This document shows, piece by piece, positions 51,288 through 61,876 of a DNA stretch of 64,000 bases (the stretch's first letter is position 1; each line of letters opens with the position of its first letter). The notes beneath the pieces are model-generated. The model ran no database searches, had not been told where the DNA came from, and saw only the letters and a list, made by a program, of their open reading frames with translations. The stretch is from Streptomyces sp. NK15101 (GTDB taxonomy: Bacteria; Actinomycetota; Actinomycetes; Streptomycetales; Streptomycetaceae): the NCBI RefSeq assembly GCF_020400725.1, contig NZ_JAINVG010000008.1, positions 113,605 to 177,604 of the forward strand, in the 5' to 3' direction. Position numbers and translations under genes: made by a program.

Positions 51288-52243
51288 CGAAGACCGGCAC
51301 GGCCCTTTCCGACACCTCCCTCGAGGAGCTGGAGCGGCGGGCCACGGCGCACCGCGACCGGCCCTCGTACGGTCATGACGCGCTCATCGCCTGCGACCGC
51401 CTGGTCCGCATCTTCACCACCGACGGGGTGGAGGTGCAGGCGCTCCAGGGGCTCGACCTCCTGGTGAAGGAGGGTGAGCTGATGGCCCTGGTCGGCGCCT
51501 CCGGTTCCGGCAAGTCGACGCTGATGAACATCCTGGCGGGCCTGGACGTGCCGACCGCCGGCGCGGCCCGGGTCGCCGGCTGCGACCTGCTCGGGATGGA
51601 CGGCAGGGCCCGGCTGCGCTACCGCCGCGAGGTCGTCGGCTTCGTCTGGCAGCAGACCGCCCGGAACCTCCTGCCGTACCTGACGGCCGCCCAGAACGTG
51701 GCGCTGCCCATGCAGTTGCGCGGCCGCTCGAAGCAGAAGGCGGAGCGGGCCGAGGAGCTCCTCGCCATGCTGGGCATCCCGGAGATCCGCGACCGCCGGC
51801 CGCACCAGCTCTCCGGCGGCCAGCAGCAGCGGGTCGCGATCGCGGTCGCCCTGGCCAACAACCCGGCCGTGCTCCTCGCCGACGAGCCCACCGGCGAGCT
51901 GGACTCGACCACCGGCGAGCAGGTCTTCGCGGCCTTCCGCCGCGCCAACGAGGAGCTGGGCACGACGATCGTGATCGTCACCCACGACCAGGCGGTCGCC
52001 TCCGAGGTGCGCCGCACGGTCGCCATCCGCGACGGCCGCACCTCCTCGGAGGTGCTGCGCCGCACGGAGGTCGACGAGCAGGGCCAGGAGTCGCTGGTGG
52101 CACGGGAGTACGCGATGCTCGACCGCGCGGGCCGGCTCCAGCTCCCGGCGGAGTACACCCAGGCCCTCGGCATGGAGCACCGGGTGGCCCTGGAGCTGGA
52201 GCAGGACCACATCGGGGTGTGGCCGGACGACGCGGAGGGCTGA
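51284..52243 (+). CDS. ABC transporter ATPase (MacB/LolD type)
   Basis: A 319-residue ATPase. Walker A is GASGSGKST (Lys77), the Q-loop is FVWQQTARNLLP, the signature is LSGGQQQRVAIA, Walker B is VLLADEPTGELDS, and the switch is VTHD. A 35-residue N-terminal tail and a 60-residue C-terminal tail extend beyond the usual 225-residue core. LolD/MacB-type ATPases pair with FtsX-like permeases, in agreement with the two genes upstream. The ATG at 51284 overlaps the stop of the second permease. Confidence 0.93.
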   Translation: MTKTGTALSDTSLEELERRATAHRDRPSYGHDALIACDRLVRIFTTDGVEVQALQGLDLLVKEGELMALVGASGSGKSTLMNILAGLDVPTAGAARVAGCDLLGMDGRARLRYRREVVGFVWQQTARNLLPYLTAAQNVALPMQLRGRSKQKAERAEELLAMLGIPEIRDRRPHQLSGGQQQRVAIAVALANNPAVLLADEPTGELDSTTGEQVFAAFRRANEELGTTIVIVTHDQAVASEVRRTVAIRDGRTSSEVLRRTEVDEQGQESLVAREYAMLDRAGRLQLPAEYTQALGMEHRVALELEQDHIGVWPDDAEG

Positions 52244-52330
52244 GGACGGCGCGGCGCGACCGTGCGGGGCGGAAGGAGCGTCCCCGCGTACGGATCCGGC
52301 CGGCCGGTGACGTCGTTCACGGGGGTGCCC

Positions 52331-52894
52331 ATGGGGAAGGCCGTGCCGTACGCCGGGGCACTGCTCGTGCCCGCCGCCGGAACGCTCCTGTGGCCGTGGG
52401 CCGGCTGGGGCCCGCACGGCCTCCCCACCGTGCTCGCGGTGGGCGGCGGCCTCGTGCCGACCGCCGCCGCGCTCCTGGCGCACGATGCGCCCTTCCGCGA
52501 GGGCGGCGGCATCGCCGCGGCCGTCCTGATCCCGGCGGGCCTGATGGCGGTCCGGGTGGAGGCGCGGGACTCCGCGGTCCGCGGCGCGGTCGCCGACCGC
52601 GTCGTGGTGGGCGAGGTCCGGGTGACCCGCCACCCGACCTCCGGCGGGGGCGCACCGCCCGCCAAGACCCTGTACCACCACACGCTGGACCGCGTCGGCG
52701 GCCGTCCCACCGAGTTCTCGGCCGAGGAGCGGATCGCCGGGACGGGCGGTACGGTCCGGATCGCGTACGACCCCGCCCACCGCATGGGCCCGGTCCTCGA
52801 ACGCGACGACCAGGCCCACGGCTCCCCGGTGGTCCCGGCGTCCCTGCCTGCGCTCCCGGTGACGGCGATCGCCGGGGAGGGACTCAGGTCGTGA
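52331..52894 (+). CDS. Hypothetical membrane protein
   Basis: A protein of about 187 residues with three hydrophobic segments in its first 90 residues (around ALLVPAAGTLLWPW, VLAVGGGLVPTAAALLA and IAAAVLIPAGLMAV). A soluble C-terminal part follows, with strands such as VVVGEVRVTRHPT. I do not recognise the family. The start is uncertain: ATG 52331 has GGGGG just before it, GTG 52325 is close, and the frame stays open back to 52262. It follows the exporter ATPase by under 90 bases, so it may belong to that operon. Its 3' end overlaps that of the convergent GNAT gene by 11 bases. Confidence 0.65.
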   Translation: MGKAVPYAGALLVPAAGTLLWPWAGWGPHGLPTVLAVGGGLVPTAAALLAHDAPFREGGGIAAAVLIPAGLMAVRVEARDSAVRGAVADRVVVGEVRVTRHPTSGGGAPPAKTLYHHTLDRVGGRPTEFSAEERIAGTGGTVRIAYDPAHRMGPVLERDDQAHGSPVVPASLPALPVTAIAGEGLRS

Positions 52895-53279
52895 GGTCCA
52901 GGAGCCCGGCGGCGGTGGACCGGAAACCGCACCGCTCGTGGAACGGGGCGAGGTGCGGCTCGTAGTCCACGTGCAGCCAGTGCGCGCCGCGCCCGCGGGC
53001 GGCCTCGGCGGCGGCCCGTACGAGGGTGACGCCGAGGCCCCGGCGGCGCTCGTCGGGGTGGACGGTGGTGTCGAGGAGGAAGGCGTGGACGCCGCCGTCG
53101 CCGACGACGTTCACGTATCCGACGAGCCGCCCGGCGCGGCGGGCGGTGACCCGGAGCAGGCTGCGGGCGAGGACGGGACCGAAGTCGGTGTCCCGGTGCC
53201 CGGGCCAGGCGGCGTGGAAGAGGGCGTTGAGCTCGTCCCCGCCGAGGGGCCCGTCGACCACGACGTCGAGGCCGGTCAT
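52884..53279 (-). CDS. GNAT-family acetyltransferase
   Basis: A 131-residue GNAT protein with the acetyl-CoA-binding motif VHPDERRRGLGVTLVRAA (about residues 72-89) and the C-terminal HVDYEPHLAPFHERCGF pattern that closes the fold. The family transfers an acetyl group to an amine. The substrate is unknown. Its ATG (53279) overlaps the stop of the preceding gene as ATGA, so it is the last gene of a tightly coupled three-gene set with a thioesterase and an unknown protein. Confidence 0.88.
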   Translation of the reverse strand: MTGLDVVVDGPLGGDELNALFHAAWPGHRDTDFGPVLARSLLRVTARRAGRLVGYVNVVGDGGVHAFLLDTTVHPDERRRGLGVTLVRAAAEAARGRGAHWLHVDYEPHLAPFHERCGFRSTAAGLLDLTT

Positions 53280-53935
53280 CGGGGGGCGACGCCCAGCGCG
53301 ATCGGTACGGTGCGCAGCGCGATCGAGCCGTACGGGGTGCGCAGCCGCAGCCACGGACCGGAGGCGAACAGGGCCACCGGCGCGTCCCCGGGCGGCAGGA
53401 AGCCGAGCGACTGCGCGGCGTGCACGGCACGCAGCGGCAGCCCGGTGGTGCCGAGGGTCCGGGACCAGATCTCGCGGCCGATGGCGTCGCGCTCGGCCCG
53501 GGTGCGCCGCTCCTCCGGCAGCTCCTCGTCCCGCGCGCGGAACTCGCTGACGGCGGCCGCGACGGCACCCCGCATCCCGGCGGCGTCGGGCAGGCCGGGG
53601 ACCGGCTCCCAGCCGCCGCGCGGCGGGAGCACCCCGGCCCACGGCGGGCCGGTGACGGAGTCCGGGACGACCGCCTTGCCGGCCGACTCCTCGATGCCGT
53701 CGAGGAGTTCACCGGCGGAGACGGTGACGTCGAGGTCCACGGCGTCGACGAGCCGGGCGGTGCGGATCGCGAGCACCTCGAACGACGGCGGCCGTCCGAA
53801 GACCGCCAGCGCCCCGCCGCCGGCCTGGAGGCGGACGGCGGCGGCCCGGTCGTAGTGGACGAGCCGGCCCAGGAAGGCGGCGAGGGCCGCCGCCTCCCTG
53901 GCGTCGGCGAAGTGCAGCGGGGCGAGCACGGTCAT
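53276..53935 (-). CDS. Hypothetical protein between thioesterase and acetyltransferase
   Basis: A 219-residue soluble protein without signal peptide or membrane helix. It starts MTVLAPLHFADAREAAALAAFLGRLVHYD, contains RLQAGGGALAVFG, and ends with YGSIALRTVPIALG. No catalytic motif is recognised. Streptomyces genomes commonly carry such a protein beside this thioesterase, to my memory, without known function. Its ATG and its stop each overlap a neighbour in ATGA, which implies coupled translation and perhaps a shared process. Confidence 0.82.
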   Translation of the reverse strand: MTVLAPLHFADAREAAALAAFLGRLVHYDRAAAVRLQAGGGALAVFGRPPSFEVLAIRTARLVDAVDLDVTVSAGELLDGIEESAGKAVVPDSVTGPPWAGVLPPRGGWEPVPGLPDAAGMRGAVAAAVSEFRARDEELPEERRTRAERDAIGREIWSRTLGTTGLPLRAVHAAQSLGFLPPGDAPVALFASGPWLRLRTPYGSIALRTVPIALGVAPR

Positions 53936-54357
53936 GCGGCGGACGACATCCCGTCGTCCACGTACTCCTGGAGGAACTCGCGCTCCTCGGAGCTGATCCG
54001 GCGCGGTCGCTGCGCCTCCAGGTCGAAGGGCACGACGACCGTCGAGGCCCGTACGTACGTGACGTCCGGGTCCTTGATCTCGTACGCGATCGTCAGGGAC
54101 GCCGCGCCTATCTTCGTCACCCACGACTCGATGGTCACCGGCTCGTGCCGGTGGACCAGCGGCCGCACGTAGTCGATCTCGTGCCGGGCCACGACGGACC
54201 CGCCGGAGAACGAGGGGGAACCGTCCCCCGGCGCCAGCCGGAACATGAAGTCGATCCGCGCCTCTTCCAGGTACCGCAGGAAGACGACGTTGTTGACGTG
54301 CCCGAAGGCGTCCATGTCCGACCAGCGCAGGGGACAGCTGTAGATGTGCCTCGCCAT
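53932..54357 (-). CDS. Acyl-CoA thioesterase (hot-dog fold)
   Basis: A 141-residue 4-hydroxybenzoyl-CoA thioesterase-type protein. The catalytic region is RWSDMDAFGHVNNVVFLRYLEEAR, with Asp16 and the GHVNN turn. The second half has DYVRPLVHRHEPVTIESWV and ends in a helix. It hydrolyses acyl-CoA thioesters in the cytoplasm. The acyl group is unknown. Start ATG 54357, seven bases after the ettA stop on the same strand, so it may share a transcript with ettA. Confidence 0.92.
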   Translation of the reverse strand: MARHIYSCPLRWSDMDAFGHVNNVVFLRYLEEARIDFMFRLAPGDGSPSFSGGSVVARHEIDYVRPLVHRHEPVTIESWVTKIGAASLTIAYEIKDPDVTYVRASTVVVPFDLEAQRPRRISSEEREFLQEYVDDGMSSAA

Positions 54358-54364
54358 GAAGTGA

Positions 54365-56029
<1,665 letters not shown>

Positions 56030-56289
56030 GAGAAACCGTCCGGCAAAGAGTGAGTGGGCAGATACACCCCATCTTGCCTGACCGCCACCCCTGGGAGCGA
56101 ACCAGTAGGTGGCGGGCCCGCTGACCTGCGCGTTTCCGAGCCGCTCTCGTAGCCGGCCGGTCACTGCCGGTCGCCGGTCCGGAAGATCGCGCACGCACCC
56201 GCCGCCGGCGCCCCTGACCGGGCTCCCCGGTGCCGGGCCGCCCATGGGTGCGGGCCAGTGGGCGGGGCCCCTGGTCCGTGTCCCTCCGG

Positions 56290-57576
56290 TCACCTTCGCG
56301 GTGCTTCGCGCCGGCCCGGTGCGGGAGCCTCCGGGGCCGGTTTTCGGGGGCGGGTCCGTTCGGCCCAGGCGGTGACCGGGGGGCCTGCCGCGCCCAGGGC
56401 CGCGAAGAGGGCGCCCAGGAGCAGCCAGCCCGTGTGTCCGAGCGCGAGGACCGCTCCGGTCAGGATCACGGGGGCGAGGGCCTGGCCCGCGTCGAAGCCG
56501 GTGCCGAAGAAGCCCTGGTACTGCCCCTGGGCGTGGTCGGGCGCGAGGCCGAAGCCGACCGCGTAGCCGCCGGAGGACTCCCACACCTCTCCGACGCTGT
56601 GCACGCACACGGCGAGGACGGCCAGCGCCGGTGCGGCCCAGGAGGGGACGTCGGCCGTCAGTGCCATCAGCGGGCAGCTGACGAGGAACAGCAGGCCGGC
56701 GAGGCGGAAGGCGCGGCCGCCCTGGCGTGGGGTCTCCACCCTGGAGCCGAGCCTGCTCTGCAGCAGCACGCAGACGCCGCTGTTGACCGCGTAGACCGCT
56801 GCCACGGTCCAGCGCGGTGCGTCGGTGTGGGCGGCGAGCCAGATCGGCAGCAGGAGGGAGACGGTCTGGTACTGCAGGCCCATGGCGCTGTAGAGCGCCA
56901 CGAAGGACACGTACGGCCTGTCCGCCAGGACGGACCACCGGCGGTGCTCCTCGGGCCGGGGCAGGGGCCGGTAGGCCGGGACGCCCAGGAACGCGATCAG
57001 TCCGGCCAGGGCGAAGCTGGCGGCGTTGGCGAGGATCAGCGCGGTGTAGGCGGGGCGGGTGTCGATCTGGATGGCGACGGCCGCGCCGAGGGTGCCGACG
57101 ACCACGCCGAGGTTGACGAACGTGCGGAGTCTGGCCCGGAAGGCCGCCGGGCGCTCCCCGCCGACCCTGGCGATGAGCGCGCCGCCCGCCGCGCCGCCCG
57201 CCGTGGCGGCCAGCCGGTCCAGGGTGGCGACGAGCGTGAACGCGAGCCAGCTGTCGATGAGCACGAAAGCCGCCATCGTGACGGCCTGGAGGGCGAGGGC
57301 CGTCAGCCAGACCGTGCGCGGTCCGTACCGGTCGGCCAGATTCCCCGCCGGTATGCCGGCCGCCAGACCGCTGAGGCCGGCGATCGTCAGCCCCACCCCC
57401 ACCTGGGCGGCGGGCAGGTGCACCACGAACGTGAAGTAGAGGACGGCAGCGGTGTTGAAGAGGCCGTTGCCCACCCTGCTGACGAAACTGGCGGTGATCA
57501 GAGCCCGCTGCGGACCGGAGGACGGTCCGTCGAGCACCCGTCGTCCGGCCCCCCGCCCGGCCCCCCGCCTGATCAT
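56290..57576 (-). CDS. Major facilitator superfamily transporter
   Basis: A 428-residue, twelve-helix MFS protein. The conserved loop between helices 2 and 3 is GNLADRYGPRTVWL (of GxLADRxGxR type), and a second cytoplasmic loop has QGGRAFRL. The N and C tails are basic and proline-rich. It resembles drug exporters of the DHA class, but the substrate is unknown. The start is ATG 57576. It is a single gene between ettA (260-base gap) and the surface protein gene, and a 14-bp hairpin stands in front of it. Confidence 0.88.
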   Translation of the reverse strand: MIRRGAGRGAGRRVLDGPSSGPQRALITASFVSRVGNGLFNTAAVLYFTFVVHLPAAQVGVGLTIAGLSGLAAGIPAGNLADRYGPRTVWLTALALQAVTMAAFVLIDSWLAFTLVATLDRLAATAGGAAGGALIARVGGERPAAFRARLRTFVNLGVVVGTLGAAVAIQIDTRPAYTALILANAASFALAGLIAFLGVPAYRPLPRPEEHRRWSVLADRPYVSFVALYSAMGLQYQTVSLLLPIWLAAHTDAPRWTVAAVYAVNSGVCVLLQSRLGSRVETPRQGGRAFRLAGLLFLVSCPLMALTADVPSWAAPALAVLAVCVHSVGEVWESSGGYAVGFGLAPDHAQGQYQGFFGTGFDAGQALAPVILTGAVLALGHTGWLLLGALFAALGAAGPPVTAWAERTRPRKPAPEAPAPGRREAPRR

Positions 57577-57626
57577 GCCGGTCAGGCTAACAGTGGCCTT
57601 TCGCCGCGTCGGCCGGTGGACGTGCG

Positions 57627-57658
57627 ACGACCCCGGCCGCGGGTGCGGCCGGGGTCGT
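57627..57658. terminator. Hairpin terminator after the surface-protein gene
   Basis: A perfect 14-bp stem (57627-57640 with 57645-57658) with a GGGT loop lies between the surface-protein gene and the MFS gene, both on the minus strand. Confidence 0.8.
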
Positions 57659-57688
57659 GCGGGGTCACGGGGCGGGGTGCGCGCGGCG

Positions 57689-57751
57689 CGGATCGCTCCG
57701 CGGGATCAGCGGCCCGCTCCGCGGGGCCGACGGATCACTCCGTGGGGCCGG
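57689..57751. repeat. Three tandem 21-base repeats downstream of the surface-protein gene
   Basis: Units at 57689-57709, 57710-57730 and 57731-57751 follow the pattern CGGNNCNCTCCGNGGGNNCNG. Each unit is itself partly palindromic, so the stretch can form a row of small hairpins before the 14-bp terminator. Confidence 0.6.
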
Positions 57752-57796
57752 GCTTCGGCCCGGTGCCGGGCGTGGGCCCGGCACCGGGGCCCGGGC

Positions 57797-59233
57797 TCAC
57801 TGGCCGGCGGTCTTCTTCTTGCGGAGGAAGAACACCGCGCCGCCGCCGATCACGACGAGCGCGGCGGCGATGCCGGCGATCATCGGGGTGGCGCTGGAGC
57901 TGCCGGTCTCGGCGAGGTCGCCGCCACCGGTCGTGGTGGTGCCGGTGGTGCCGGTGGTGTCACCGGTCGTACCGCCGGTGGTCGACGGGGTGGAAGGCGT
58001 GGCCGAGGGGGTGGTGGAGGGGGTCTCCGACGGCTTCGGGCCGGGGGTGGCCGTCTTGCAGTCCAGGACGCCCTCGAAGGTCTCCTCGAAGCCGTTCGGG
58101 CCGGTGATCGTGAACTTGTACGCCTCGTCCTCGGCGAGCGGGACCGTGATGGTCTTCGTCTCACCGGCGCCGACCGTGTAGGAGGCGCCCTTCAGGTCGA
58201 AGGTCCAGGCCTCGTCGCCCTTGTTGCCGGCGATGATCTCCAGGCCGCCCTTGGCGCAGTCCTTGGCGACCGTCACGGACGGGACGGCACCCTTCTTGGC
58301 CCACGTGGCGGAGGCCTTGGCGGTGACGGTGGAGTCGCTGGACCCGGCCAGGATCAGGGTCTGCGACGGGCCGTCGATGGAGACGAAGGCGCGGCCGAGC
58401 GAGACCTTGGTGGTGGCCTCGGCGGTCAGCTCGGCGGTGCCGTCGGCGGTGCCGGCCGGGACGTCGAAGTAGACCTGGTCGCCGCTCTTGACGTCGGTGA
58501 CCGGCTTGCCGTCCTTGCCGACGACCTGGACGCCGGCGGGGGCGCCCGCGGCGGTCGCGAGCTTGGCGGTCTCGGCGTTGGTGGTGACGGTGATCGGACC
58601 GAGCTTCTCGCCGGCCTTGCCCGCCACGGTGGCCGGGGAGAGGCTCAGGGAGGCCGTCGGCTCGTCGAGCTCGACCGCCTTCTCGAGCAGGTACTTCTTC
58701 AGCTTCTCGGCGTCCTCGTCCTTCGGCGTGGCGACGACGTCGTCGGAGAGGGTCCAGATGGCGGCCTGGGTGCCGGCCGCGGCCTCCTGCTTGGAGAGGT
58801 CGACGCCCACGTTGCCACCGAGGGTCTCGGCGGACAGCTTCGGGTAGGCGTGCTCCAGGATCCAGAGGATCTTGCCCGCGTTGGCGTTGTTGTGCAGGGA
58901 GGACTCGTCCCAGCCGACTTCCTTGTAGTTGAAGTCGCGCTTCGCTCCGGTGCGGAGGTCGATGCAGTAGGTGAAGAGGCTTCCCCCGCCCTCGACCTCC
59001 ATCGTGAACAGGCCGCCGTCGACCGACCACTTGCTGCCGTTCTTCTCGGTGATCTCGACGGCGCCCTTGTCGTCGGTCAGGCCACCGAGCTTCGCCGTGA
59101 CACCGCCGGTGCCCGAGGCGCCCTCATCGGCCAGGGCCGAGCCGGCGGTCGCTATCGTGCCGGTCGCGACGAGGCCGGAGACCAGGATCGTGGCGGCGAG
59201 GCGGGCAACGCCACGCCCACGAACTGAAAACAT
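57797..59233 (-). CDS. Sortase-anchored surface protein with thioester (TQXA) domain
   Basis: A 478-residue exported protein. The signal peptide is residues 1-35 (cleavage at GSALADEG). The thioester domain (about 45-200) has Cys90 in FTYCIDL and Gln156 in GTQAAIW, the pair that forms an internal Cys-Gln thioester able to bond covalently to a host or surface amine. Two Ig-like domains and a Thr/Ser/Pro-rich stalk follow. The C terminus has the sortase signal LAETG, a membrane helix and RKKK. LAETG fits class E sortases of actinobacteria. ATG 59233 is preceded by GGGAGGGG. Confidence 0.93.
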   Translation of the reverse strand: MFSVRGRGVARLAATILVSGLVATGTIATAGSALADEGASGTGGVTAKLGGLTDDKGAVEITEKNGSKWSVDGGLFTMEVEGGGSLFTYCIDLRTGAKRDFNYKEVGWDESSLHNNANAGKILWILEHAYPKLSAETLGGNVGVDLSKQEAAAGTQAAIWTLSDDVVATPKDEDAEKLKKYLLEKAVELDEPTASLSLSPATVAGKAGEKLGPITVTTNAETAKLATAAGAPAGVQVVGKDGKPVTDVKSGDQVYFDVPAGTADGTAELTAEATTKVSLGRAFVSIDGPSQTLILAGSSDSTVTAKASATWAKKGAVPSVTVAKDCAKGGLEIIAGNKGDEAWTFDLKGASYTVGAGETKTITVPLAEDEAYKFTITGPNGFEETFEGVLDCKTATPGPKPSETPSTTPSATPSTPSTTGGTTGDTTGTTGTTTTGGGDLAETGSSSATPMIAGIAAALVVIGGGAVFFLRKKKTAGQ

Positions 59234-59459
59234 TGGATTCCCCTCCCGGCGAGACGCTCCGCGAACTTGGTCGATTCGCGTGGGGGGAGCGCACGCCAGC
59301 AAAAACTCACAGACTCAATGGGCTCACGTGCCACATGAGTATCCGGGAATCCTAGGGACGCGGAAGCCCCGGGTGCCCTGTCGTGCGATCAGATAACCAT
59401 TCCGACTCGAAATCGTTATCAGGAAAGCGAGTTGGTCGACAAATCCCCACAACGCAAGG

Positions 59460-59909
59460 TCAGGACGTGGTTACCAATGGGGGTGTCACGGCCGTTCCCT
59501 CCTTCGCGGCCACCGTCCACGGGTCCTGCTCGGGCCGCGGTTCGGGCTCCGCGCGGACGGCCCGGCGGAAGGCCGCCGTCCCCCTGCTCAGGTCGTGTCC
59601 CACGGCCACCGCGTCCACGTCCACGAAGGTCTTGCGCTGCCCGTCGCGCTCCTCCTCACGGACCTTCAGCCGCCCGTGCACGACGAGTGGTTCCCCCACG
59701 GAGACCGAGGCCGCGAGGTTGGCGCCGAGCGAGCGCCAGGCCGACACCGTGTAGAAGCTGGTGTTCCCGTCGGACCAGAGTCCCCGCTCCCGGTCCCAGC
59801 GGCGCGCGGTCACCGCGAACCGGAAGCGGGCCACCCCGCCCGCCACCGTGTCCCGGTACTCCACCGCCGTCGCCACGTTCCCGACGAGCGTCACGGTCGT
59901 GTCGTTCAT
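59460..59909 (-). CDS. ssbB: Single-stranded DNA-binding protein, SsbB-like
   Basis: A 149-residue protein with one OB fold: it begins MNDTTVTLVGNVATAVEYRD, contains RFRFAVTARRWDRERGLW and ends the fold with VHGRLKVREEERDGQRKTFVDV. The acidic C-terminal tip typical of the main SSB (ending in Ile-Pro-Phe) is missing. Such a tail-less paralogue is SsbB in Streptomyces, needed for chromosome segregation at sporulation. The start is ATG 59909. Its position beside the dynamin-like GTPase genes, also sporulation factors, supports the assignment. Confidence 0.85.
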   Translation of the reverse strand: MNDTTVTLVGNVATAVEYRDTVAGGVARFRFAVTARRWDRERGLWSDGNTSFYTVSAWRSLGANLAASVSVGEPLVVHGRLKVREEERDGQRKTFVDVDAVAVGHDLSRGTAAFRRAVRAEPEPRPEQDPWTVAAKEGTAVTPPLVTTS

Positions 59910-60072
59910 GGTTCCGCCCCCATTCTCCGCTCTCCCGGTGTCCTGCTGCGTGGACACCCCGTGGGAACCATGCTGGGGCGGCCGGGCGATCCCCGCTCAC
60001 GCCTGTGGACCGGCGCACGCCTGTGGACAACTCCCCCACCCGGAAGGGGGAACCGTCCCGCGCCCCGGTCGC

Positions 60073-61875
60073 CTACCTCGCCCGCGCCCCCGCCCGCGTC
60101 GCGCCCAGCCGGGTCGTGCCGGAGCGGCCGCCGACGACGACCCGGGCCGTCGACGGGCGCGTGCCCACCACCGTCGCGTACTGCTCGCGCACCTCCCGGT
60201 AGCGCATCAGCTCCGCCGCCACCGGGTCGAGGACCCGGGCCCGGCCGCAGGCGGCGGCCGCCTCCCGCAGGCGGCGTTCGGCCTCCTGCCCGTACCGGCG
60301 GGCCGGGCCCCTCACGGCACTCTCGCAGGCCCATTCGACGAGCGGGCCGCCGATGATGCCGCCGAGCATCACGAGGACCGGCGGCAGCAGCCCCGGCTCG
60401 ATGACGCCGACGATCTGCCCCACCAGCCACAGCGCGCCGAAGACCTGCAGGAGCGTCATCACCGCCTGGGCCAGGACGGCGGCGGGCCACCAGGCGGGCC
60501 GGGGCGGCCGGGCGGCCGGGTCCCCCATGGAGACCGTCAGCTCGTCCAGGGCCTCCGGCAGCCCCTCGGCGCCGCGCACCGCCGCCTCGCGCACCGCCTG
60601 CGCCCAGGGCACCGGGAGGCCCCGCGAGGCCTCGTCGGCGACGATCCGGACGGCCTGCTCGACGCGCTGGCGGGCCGTCAGCTCGTCCTCGACGGGGGGT
60701 TCGGGGCGCGGGTCGGCGGTGCCGTGCGCGCGCATCCGCTCGTACCAGCGGTAGAGCCGCAGCCAGGGGGTGCCGCAGGCGCGGATGGCACCCCGGCGCC
60801 AGACCCGCTCGGCGGCCTCGCCCGCGGCCTGGGCGCCGACGGCGACGGCGAGCCGGTCCGTGAAGGCGTCCCGGGCCCGTTCGTCGAGGCCGGGCCGCCC
60901 TTCGGCGACGTACGCCGGGCGCAGCCGGGCCGCGGCGGCGTCGATGTCGGCGGCGAGGCGACGCTCGGGAGCGGAACGTTCCTGGACGAACCGGGCGACG
61001 GTTTCGCGCAGTTCGGAGACGCCCTCGCCGGTCAGGGCGGAGACGGCGAGGACGGTCGCGCCGGGTTCGCCGTGCTCGCCGAGCGCCACGCCGTCCTCGT
61101 CGAGGAGGCGGCGCAGGTCGTCGAGGACGAGGTCGGCGGCCTCGGCGCCGAGCCGGTCGATCTGGTTGAGGACGACGAAGGTGACCTCGGCGTGCCCGGC
61201 GAGGGGCCGCAGGTAGCGCTCGTGGAGGGCGGCGTCGGCGTACTTCTCCGGATCGACGACCCAGATCACGGCGTCGACGAGGCCGAGGACCCGGTCGACC
61301 TGGTCGCGGTGGGCGGTGACGGCGGAGTCGTGGTCGGGCAGGTCGACGAGGACGAGCCCCTGGAGCTCGGTGTCGCCGGCGCCGCCGGCGAGGGGGCGGC
61401 GGCGCAGCCTGCTGGGGACCGCGAGCCGGTCGAGCAGTCCGGCGGCGCCGTCGGACCAGCTGAGCGCGATGGGCGCGGAGGTGGTGGGGCGGCGCAGTCC
61501 GGTCTCGGAGACGGGCACGCCGGCGAGGGCGTTGAAGAGCGTGGACTTCCCGCTTCCGGTGGCTCCGGCGAGGGCGATCACGGTGTGCCGGGAGGAGAGC
61601 CGCTGGCGGGCGGCGGCCTCGTCGAGGACGCGTCCGGCCTCGGCGAGGGCCTCGCTCTCGACCCGGGTGCGGGAGAGCCCGACGAGCTCGTGGAGGGCGT
61701 CGAGGCGGCTGCGGAGGGGGCCGCCGTAGCTGCCGCCGAGGAGTGGCAGGGCGTCCTCCTCCCGCGGCGTCTCCGGCGCCTTCTTCTCCGCGACGGCGGC
61801 CTTCTCGGCCGCGCGCCGTGCGATCAGCCCGTCGTCCCAGCGCTCGCGGCCGCGCTCCCGGTCGTCGTCCACCAC
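60073..61875 (-). CDS. dynB: Dynamin-like GTPase with two membrane helices, DynB-like
   Basis: A 600-residue GTPase. The G1 loop is AGATGSGKSTLFNAL (Lys110), G3 is VDLPDHDS, and G4 is VLNQID. Two membrane helices near residues 450-515 (ALWLVGQIVGVI and LLPPVLVMLGGIIGG) separate the GTPase from a basic C-terminal tail. In Streptomyces the adjacent DynA and DynB form a membrane-bound complex that stabilises FtsZ rings in sporulation septa, and DynB is the partner with membrane helices. GTG 61875 comes one base after the dynA stop. Confidence 0.85.
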   Translation of the reverse strand: MVDDDRERGRERWDDGLIARRAAEKAAVAEKKAPETPREEDALPLLGGSYGGPLRSRLDALHELVGLSRTRVESEALAEAGRVLDEAAARQRLSSRHTVIALAGATGSGKSTLFNALAGVPVSETGLRRPTTSAPIALSWSDGAAGLLDRLAVPSRLRRRPLAGGAGDTELQGLVLVDLPDHDSAVTAHRDQVDRVLGLVDAVIWVVDPEKYADAALHERYLRPLAGHAEVTFVVLNQIDRLGAEAADLVLDDLRRLLDEDGVALGEHGEPGATVLAVSALTGEGVSELRETVARFVQERSAPERRLAADIDAAAARLRPAYVAEGRPGLDERARDAFTDRLAVAVGAQAAGEAAERVWRRGAIRACGTPWLRLYRWYERMRAHGTADPRPEPPVEDELTARQRVEQAVRIVADEASRGLPVPWAQAVREAAVRGAEGLPEALDELTVSMGDPAARPPRPAWWPAAVLAQAVMTLLQVFGALWLVGQIVGVIEPGLLPPVLVMLGGIIGGPLVEWACESAVRGPARRYGQEAERRLREAAAACGRARVLDPVAAELMRYREVREQYATVVGTRPSTARVVVGGRSGTTRLGATRAGARAR

Positions 61876-61876
61876 G

